From: Imbricaverruca yamaguchii
Lineage: Eukaryota > Arthropoda > Thecostraca > Neoverrucidae
Direction of reading: 5' to 3'
Assembly: GCA_034440575.1 (NCBI GenBank)
Contig: JAOTOL010001510.1
Span: 1,054,001-1,118,000, forward strand
DNA: 64,000 nucleotides
Made by a program: the position numbers and the translations under genes. How positions within the stretch are numbered: the stretch's first letter is position 1; the number at the start of each line of letters is the position of its first letter. The notes below the pieces were generated by a model that saw only the letters and a list, made by a program, of their open reading frames with translations, did not search any database and had not been told where the DNA came from. Positions 58,251 through 64,000 of this stretch are shown in pieces.

Positions 58251-59459
58251 TCACAGGACGCATCAGGGGTAGAGGAGGCCTAGTATGGCTGGGTAAGGTT
58301 TGGTCTGGGTCATACTACACTTGATTGTTAATTATCCTAAAAATTCAGCGGGGGTCGATTGCAGAGGAAGTTGATCGGAATACAGAGCACAACATCGCTG
58401 CATGGCGTGAGAAGCGCATATCAGAATTAGCTGACGCTGAGCACTGGATTTTCGCAGTGTCATCGCACGAGCACATATCAGCTGTGCGGATTGGCAGGGG
58501 AACAGAGCACAGGAAAAGACTCAGCATGCTCAGAGCGGGCAGACTTCCTGGAAAGCCTGCCCGCGAGTCACGACACTCCATGTGAATACGTCCATGTGAA
58601 TACGTCCCCTCTCATGTAGGGGGAGAGGACGTCAGGGGCTTCACCTCTTTTTGGATGTGATATGCTATAATAATACATGCAATAGTCCGTAGCATGCGTA
58701 CATTCTGCTAAAATGAGTGATGAAATGCGAGACAAATGGAATTAATCAGCAATTAATAAGTAAAGGAAGTAAAGTCCAAGTACTTCGTTTCTTTATGAAC
58801 CGACCATCTTGGAGCATACGATGAATATGCCTGACTCTCAGGAAGACTCATTTCACGAACGATTTCTTCTAGAGGAAATTATACTCACGAGGGGAGAAGT
58901 TAGTAACAAGTTCTGAAAGACCCATGATGAAAAACACTGGCGCAAATTGTGAGAACGTCACTCACTTCACTCTACCCTGTTGCTTTGCATTTGATTTTGA
59001 AACCTTGTCCACCAAGGATTCCACTGGGTAACGAAATGAACTTGTGATTATTGACCCCGTTCAACATAATCAATGGCCTCAATAGCTCTCAATCAAACTA
59101 ATACCCGCTTTTGTCTTAACTATGACGCACTGAATACATAATAAGGCATAGTCCCATCAGGAGCCTGATAACAAGGGGAACACATAGGGCCTGTGCTCCC
59201 TTCTCTTATGGATAGGTGACGCTCCTCGGAGCTGGAAAAAGCCACCATCCGACGGGCTTCAGTACGTCACTTCGCTCAACGAGGATTTTGGCCAAGGGCG
59301 CCCCGCGGCAAGTTCTAGTGCATCCCCAACCCCTCGTCCCACTCCCGCCCTCTACCCAACTTAGCGCTTTTTCTGTTCAAGGCGCACGCCTGAGAGGAAA
59401 GGCGTCCTATTAGAAGTTTCAATGTACGGCCTCACCCAACTAGTGCTTTTTAAGCTAAT

Positions 59460-59662
59460 GACTTCTCCTGTAAAGGGCACAATATACTGTTGGGGGATTG
59501 TGGACAATAAACAAATAAACAAATAAATAAACAAATAAACAACTACTTGGCCGACGGCGACATTTAAACAACTCCCGCAGCAACGACCCTCCGAGGAAAT
59601 GGCGCCCCTCCAGACCGGGGTATATACCCCTCTCCCAATGGAAGTTCCTGGATCCGCCACTG
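59460..59662 (-). mobile_element. Transposon-like fragment, CAGTGGCGGATCCAG end
   Basis: On the minus strand, CAGTGGCGGATCCAG (59662-59648) starts a block that runs into GGGTATATACCCC and (GTTTATTT)n at about 59505-59545. The same 15-mer begins the block at 33932 on the plus strand. No transposase frame. Family unknown. Confidence 0.5.
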
Positions 59663-61616
59663 AATTTAATCCCATGGCAAGGGATTAAATTCAGCAGGCA
59701 ATTATTCGTCATCTTTGGGGAAAACCTTTGGACCACCTTGACAGGATTGCGAACATTAAGGTAGCATGCTTGGCCAAAAGGCATGTGTACTATCAACTGT
59801 CAACTCGTGAATTAAGAGAAACATAGGAACTTTCCAGCAGTTTTCTTCTGCATTTCCAAATAAATGTTCCAAAAGCAGTACTGGATGAACCTGCAAACCA
59901 GCGAGGGATTTCTTTCCGTCTACGAAATCTGGCAGGGAAGTATTGAGTTTCCGAGGATCCAGATGCATTAGTTTGCGCGCATATACACCGGCTAACACTT
60001 CCAAAAGAAAAGATTCCTAAAAGGGAGCTCGCCACCTTAGAACAGGCTACACAGCTAAGTTTGAAAGAGGAGGGAATCGGCTCACCTTATATAAACCGGC
60101 AACAAATGGCAGCAGCGCTATACCAAGCTGGTAAAACACCACGCTTGAAATAGGCTCCATATTAATTTGTCACGTCTATGGCAGAGTGGCTCAAGTGTTG
60201 CTCATTGCGACAATGTTCGGCAAATATATTCGACGACAATGCTCGGCGACACTGTTTGGCTTCTCTGTTCCTTGCATTAAACTAGTGTACGAAGTCAGAA
60301 TCACACTAGCATTACTAGCATTACCCAGGCACATCATGTGGAATAAAAACAAAACTCAAGACGTCTAGCCTCCATCATTCTGTCATCCTTTCGTTGGTCA
60401 GTGTTTTCTGTTGTGGTTCGCGACTGTTCTCGCATGACAGCAATTATTATACGCGCATATTGTCCTGGATTGCACATGCTGCATTTAAACTCCGCATCAT
60501 GGGAATATTTTCTACCCCTCGCAATACAAGGGACCCCATTTGACCTCCCCTTCCCCACTTGCTCTAAGAAAGAAGGGGGTGCGGTATACGGCATGATGTA
60601 GCTACGTACTTTGGCCTTTGAAGTAAATTCATGCACTTCCCTATCTCTTTTGGTTGACTTTCAGGTCAGGTCAAACAGGTCAATGTCTGGGTGCAGCCAG
60701 TCACCAGTCTACGTCGTAGTGTTCGATTACTAGTCCCAAAAACAAATGCTACCCTGTGCTTCAATACTGATGACAAGCAAACTGAAGACCTGCCTCGGGT
60801 GATATCTCATAAATATAATGTCCCACTACATGTATTCCGGATCAGAGAAGTACATTGTTTAATGTCAAAGCTATACACACAAACATTTGTTATAGCTCAG
60901 CTCTTCATTTGACCTACAAGTCTCACCCTAGGTCACATTTTGCATTCTTTGCGTTCATCTTTCATCATTTGTGTGTAAATTAATGTGCTACTGTACCGTA
61001 CGTTGCATGACTTAGTCATTAAAATCCAATGTACAACTAAAAACCGTGTTTAGACAAGATCGCAATCTGACACTGATCTATCATAGCTCTAGTAACTTAT
61101 CAGTCTGGTAAGTTATTACTCAATGTTGTGATACAACGTAAGCTCATCAATTATTGGAAGGTATGCCAAATTTCAATGCGATATCATGGACTGTTCAGGA
61201 GTTGGCTCCCACACATTTTTGTGCTTTCACGTTAACTCTTCCCCCCCCCCCCCCCACCGCAATTCTAGGATTAAAGCAGTAATGTACTGGATGACAGCGA
61301 GCGGATAGGAAAAAACAGCAAAATTTTGTCTCCAAAAAGAACGGTGAATGGAGGAATAGTTAGTGCGAGGTATTCTATTACTTTTTGTGGAATCAAATTA
61401 GCTTCAACCATTAAATCCATGTCAATCGCGTGAAAATAATAAGCTGAAGCCCGAGCATGCAACATCACCTGGGGTTTTGGGAGGGTCCCTACGCCCTTGA
61501 AAGAAGTAAACCTTTCTCAAATACACGTACCCATGATACCACACACGTTCTCCATGTCCAATATACGTGTAGCTCTGAGAGCAAAGTTCGGCTGTGCTGT
61601 GCTGCTCCGGACTCAC

Positions 61617-61930
61617 CTCACCTTCCTCGGGCATAATGCGCATTAGCGCACGCAGGTGCTCAGTGCCCACATCTGCCGACTTGCCCCTTTTGATTAACTC
61701 GATAATCTCTGCGTTTGTCTTCCGCAGCTGTTTGAGACAAATGTTGATGTTGAGAGACCGCCTGCCGTCCAGAATGCTGACCTCCTCCGGAGTCTTTTTC
61801 TTCTTCTCGCCGGCCTCGTTAGTGACCGAGCGCTGAATCACCTTTTGGGCGAACAGCGACTCGAGGTTCGCATAGTCGACTTTAACCGGAGATACGAGGT
61901 CTTGATTGACCTCCTGCCACACCGAGTTAC
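61617..61930 (-). CDS. INF2: INF2-type formin, FH2 exon 1 of this window
   Basis: 314 bp, entering with two bases of a split codon and leaving in phase 0. Acceptor CGTTCCCAG|GTAACTCGGTG, donor GGTGAG|GTGAGT. It encodes NSVWQEVNQDLVSPVKVDYA, then NLESLFAQKVIQRSVTNEAG and a Lys-rich EKKKKTPEE. 'VSILDGRRSLNINICLKQLR' and the stretch to 'LRALMRIMPEEGE' follow. 'NS.W', 'D...LE.LF' and 'ILD.(R/K)(R/K)SLN.NI.LKQ' are the start of the FH2 lasso/knob. The Ile of 'NICL' aligns with the Ile that family studies tie to actin binding. 'SLN.NI.LKQ' and 'LP/MPE..E' fit INF2 best. The preceding FH2 'LNW' exon, FH1 and DID exons are not visible upstream. Confidence 0.93.
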
Positions 61931-62545
61931 CTGGGAACGATCACACGAGCTGAGTGAGGACGATCACACCGAGCTGCCTGAGGATGGTCGCACGAGCTAA
62001 GCGAGGATAATCACGCTGAGCTACCTGGGGACGTCACACCGAGTTAACTGAAGACAGCCATGTCGAGTCGCATGAGAACGACCACGCCGGGTTACCGTAG
62101 GCGAACATGTGAGCCACCTGGGGACAACCAAGCGAGTCACATGGGGACGACCACGCCGGGTTACCGTAGGCGAACATGTGAGCCACCTGGGGACAACCAA
62201 GCGAGTCACATGGGGACGACCACGCCGGGTTACCGCGGGCGATCATGTGAGCCACCTGGGGACAACCACGCTAGTCACATGGGGACGATCACACCGAGTT
62301 ACCTGGGGGACAACCACACCGGGTTACCTGGGGACGACCACGCCAGACTACCTAGGGGCGACCATGCCAAGCTACCTGGGGAAGATCACGCCGGTTTGCC
62401 TGGGGACGACTATGCCGGCCTACCTGTGGACGACCACACCCACGCTCTTGGGGAGAGCACACAGATTAGCGTGCAACTGCACCTCAGGAGACTACGTTGA
62501 ATCACAAGAAGAGCACACCAGGTTACCTGTGGGGGAGAAAGTGCC
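61918..62545 (-). repeat. 23-bp array built on the exon-1 splice acceptor
   Basis: About 25 units of 23-25 bp, CACACCGAGTTACCTGGGGA plus CGAT on the plus strand. Three units in the middle repeat as 69 bp trimers (62100-62270). Unit 1 is the acceptor junction of FH2 exon 1. The 18-mer CCCAGGTAACTCGGTGTG on the minus strand occurs both at the junction (61935-61918) and in the array (62307-62290). AG|GTRAC or AG|GTGGC recurs in more than ten units. Confidence 0.93.
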
Positions 62546-63004
62546 GGAGTATCTGGTAAATGGTGCGTCGGTAGTGTGCACGAGTGTTGAATACGGGTGT
62601 TGCAGATGGCCACCGTACACGCTAGACTGCGCCGCGGGGCTTCACAGTGCATCAGACCAACCTCGGCAATATGCACACACACTGAGCCGATGGCAGTCTG
62701 ACACTACGCCTCTATTTGACCCTCAACGTATCACTTTTCCAGGTCAGAACACACAGCGGACCACGTTTGGCGCCAAGGCTTCATGAGTCATAGAAATGAC
62801 CAATTTGTGCGTATGCTCCTTCACATAGAGTAGCTTTACACAAGTTAATTTGGATGGAGCGTGGTGTGACGGCTTCCAGGCCAATGCTCATGAAGCAGAT
62901 GTTCACGTGACAAATATCCATGCCAAAAAGTTCACACAAGAATATTTGCATCCGCTGCATCCACATATGTGGGCGTGCTCATGCTTACGTATACATGCAT
63001 GCCC
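62546..63004. other. No gene seen upstream of the formin exons
   Basis: Upstream intron or flank of the formin gene. I searched the minus strand for an FH2 start ('LNW') or a proline-rich FH1 and saw neither. Confidence 0.4.
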
Positions 63005-63160
63005 GCATACCTATATGTTCACATGACGCATTCTGTATGTGCACATCGCTCTTACATGCGCATATTCGTATTACAAATGTTCGTGTATGCAAATGTTCGT
63101 ATGCACAACTGTTCGTATGCGCATATGTTCGTCCACCCAAATGTTCGTATGAGGAAATAA
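63005..63160. repeat. Degenerate ATGTTCGTATGCRCA repeat
   Basis: Short blocks such as ATGTTCGTATGCGCATATG recur irregularly about eight times. Confidence 0.6.
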
Positions 63161-63377
63161 CTGAAATTGCAACCGTAAGTTTGCGCCGGTGTAGTGCTTG
63201 CATGTCCAAATAACTGTGTATAATTGCAAAATCAGACACAATTTGTCTTGTGGCTAGTATACGTTAGGCTAGGTTCGCTAGATTAGTCTTGAAAAAGATG
63301 TATAATGGCGCCTTCAGAGATTACGCATACAAATATTTGCGCCCAAGAACGTACATGAAACTTTTCACATAGTACCA

Positions 63378-63622
63378 CTCTGGATCACCAATCATCACGG
63401 GCACCACCACACAATCTCCGAAATACAACCCCAATCATCACGGCCACCACCACACAATCTCCGAAATGAGATTACAACAACCATGGTGAACCACCACACA
63501 ATCTCAGAAATGAGATAACAACAACCATGGCGAACCACCACACAATCTCTGAAATGAGATTACAACAACCATGGTGAACCACCACACAATCTCTGAAATG
63601 AGATTACAACAACCATGGTGAA
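63378..63622. repeat. 44-bp tandem repeat
   Basis: About five copies of GAAATGAGATTACAACAACC plus ATGGTGAACCACCACACAAT plus CTCT. The first copies differ (CCCCAATCATCACGGCCACC). Confidence 0.9.
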
Positions 63623-64000
63623 AAGAAGTGGCAGAATGGCACGGGGTTTTTCCCGTTTGTCATTTTTCAGTGAAACGAATTTGGCAACTCATCGGCTCCT
63701 ATTCATCTTCAAATATCTTCGGTAGCTGGCGAGCACTAACATAATACTCGGAACTGGCCAATTCGAAAGTTGCCGGGAGTGTTCAGGAGCTCAGCATTAA
63801 GTTGTCACCGAAAACGGGGCTTATCAGCTCCGCAGTCAGATGGCGAGCAGCCCAATCTAATTTTGGGATGTGAATAACAGATAAACGGGCAATCTGCCCT
63901 TCCAGGCCCCACCATCAAAATACAACTTTCGTTCAAGAGCATTTCACGCAAGATATACAGTCCCAAGAGCAGTGGAATGCCTTCCTTTCTTAGACGCGTA
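63623..64000. other. No gene seen
   Basis: Unique-looking sequence to the window edge. Confidence 0.45.

Larger units (their letters stand above)
57452..61616 (-). other. Formin intron 1 within FH2 (4.2 kb)
   Basis: Phase 0, donor GGTGAG|GTGAGT. It contains the arrays at 57476-57800 and 57920-58250 and a transposon-like end at 59460-59662. A perfect GAATTTAATCCC/GGGATTAAATTC inverted repeat lies at 59662-59692, and a poly(C) run at about 61242-61257. No second gene is recognised. Confidence 0.75.

Overview
This looks like nuclear DNA of an invertebrate animal, most likely an arthropod or a close relative. The reasons are genes split into short exons with GT-AG introns, decayed CR1-like LINE copies with an FADD reverse-transcriptase box, tRNA-derived SINEs, foldback elements and very many minisatellites. 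One exon resembles insect and tick CAPA/pyrokinin (PRXamide) peptide receptors. The species cannot be named from the sequence. There is no prokaryotic signature, rRNA, intact tRNA or CRISPR array.

Only two protein-coding loci are supported. The first is a single plus-strand exon (12473-12675) carrying TM6, extracellular loop 3 and TM7 of a class A peptide GPCR. Its other exons were not found. The second is on the minus strand. Seven exons between 61930 and 38406 join in frame into most of the FH2 domain and the C-terminal WH2/DAD-like tail of an INF2-type formin (the INF2/Form3 group). Intron phases agree at every junction. The N-terminal half (DID and FH1 in INF2 proteins) would lie upstream of 61930 and was not seen here.

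Layout: 1-12.4 kb is intergenic or intronic DNA with a terminal foldback, arrays of 27, 15, 66, 38, 25, 24, 33 and 36 bp units, a 5'-truncated LINE end (3838-4173) and a 10.0 kb foldback. 12.4-12.7 kb is the GPCR exon. 13.1-20.8 kb holds two dead LINEs, a 192-nt pyrimidine tract and a SINE. 22-26 kb has 40, 21 and 32 bp arrays; the 21 bp array places a CACGTG box exactly every 21 bp. 28.4-35.7 kb is a mosaic of degenerate minisatellites, a diverged inverted repeat and a diverged direct duplication. 36.4-38.4 kb is the downstream flank of the formin gene. 38.4-61.9 kb is the formin gene. 61.9-64 kb is its upstream intron or flank.

Most long open frames in this window, including those of 300-800 codons around 0.7-1.7, 4.5-5.4, 7.1-9.6, 11.4-12.1, 25.4-26.0 and 52.8-53.9 kb, lie in tandem repeats. 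They are open on several frames or both strands, and I do not call them genes.

The most interesting observation is that two minisatellites in the formin gene are built from its own splice junctions. A 43 bp array copies the 5' splice site of FH2 exon 2 eight times at exact spacing. A 23 bp array starts at the 3' splice site of FH2 exon 1 and repeats its AG|GTAAC junction. Intron 3 is itself almost entirely tandem repeat.
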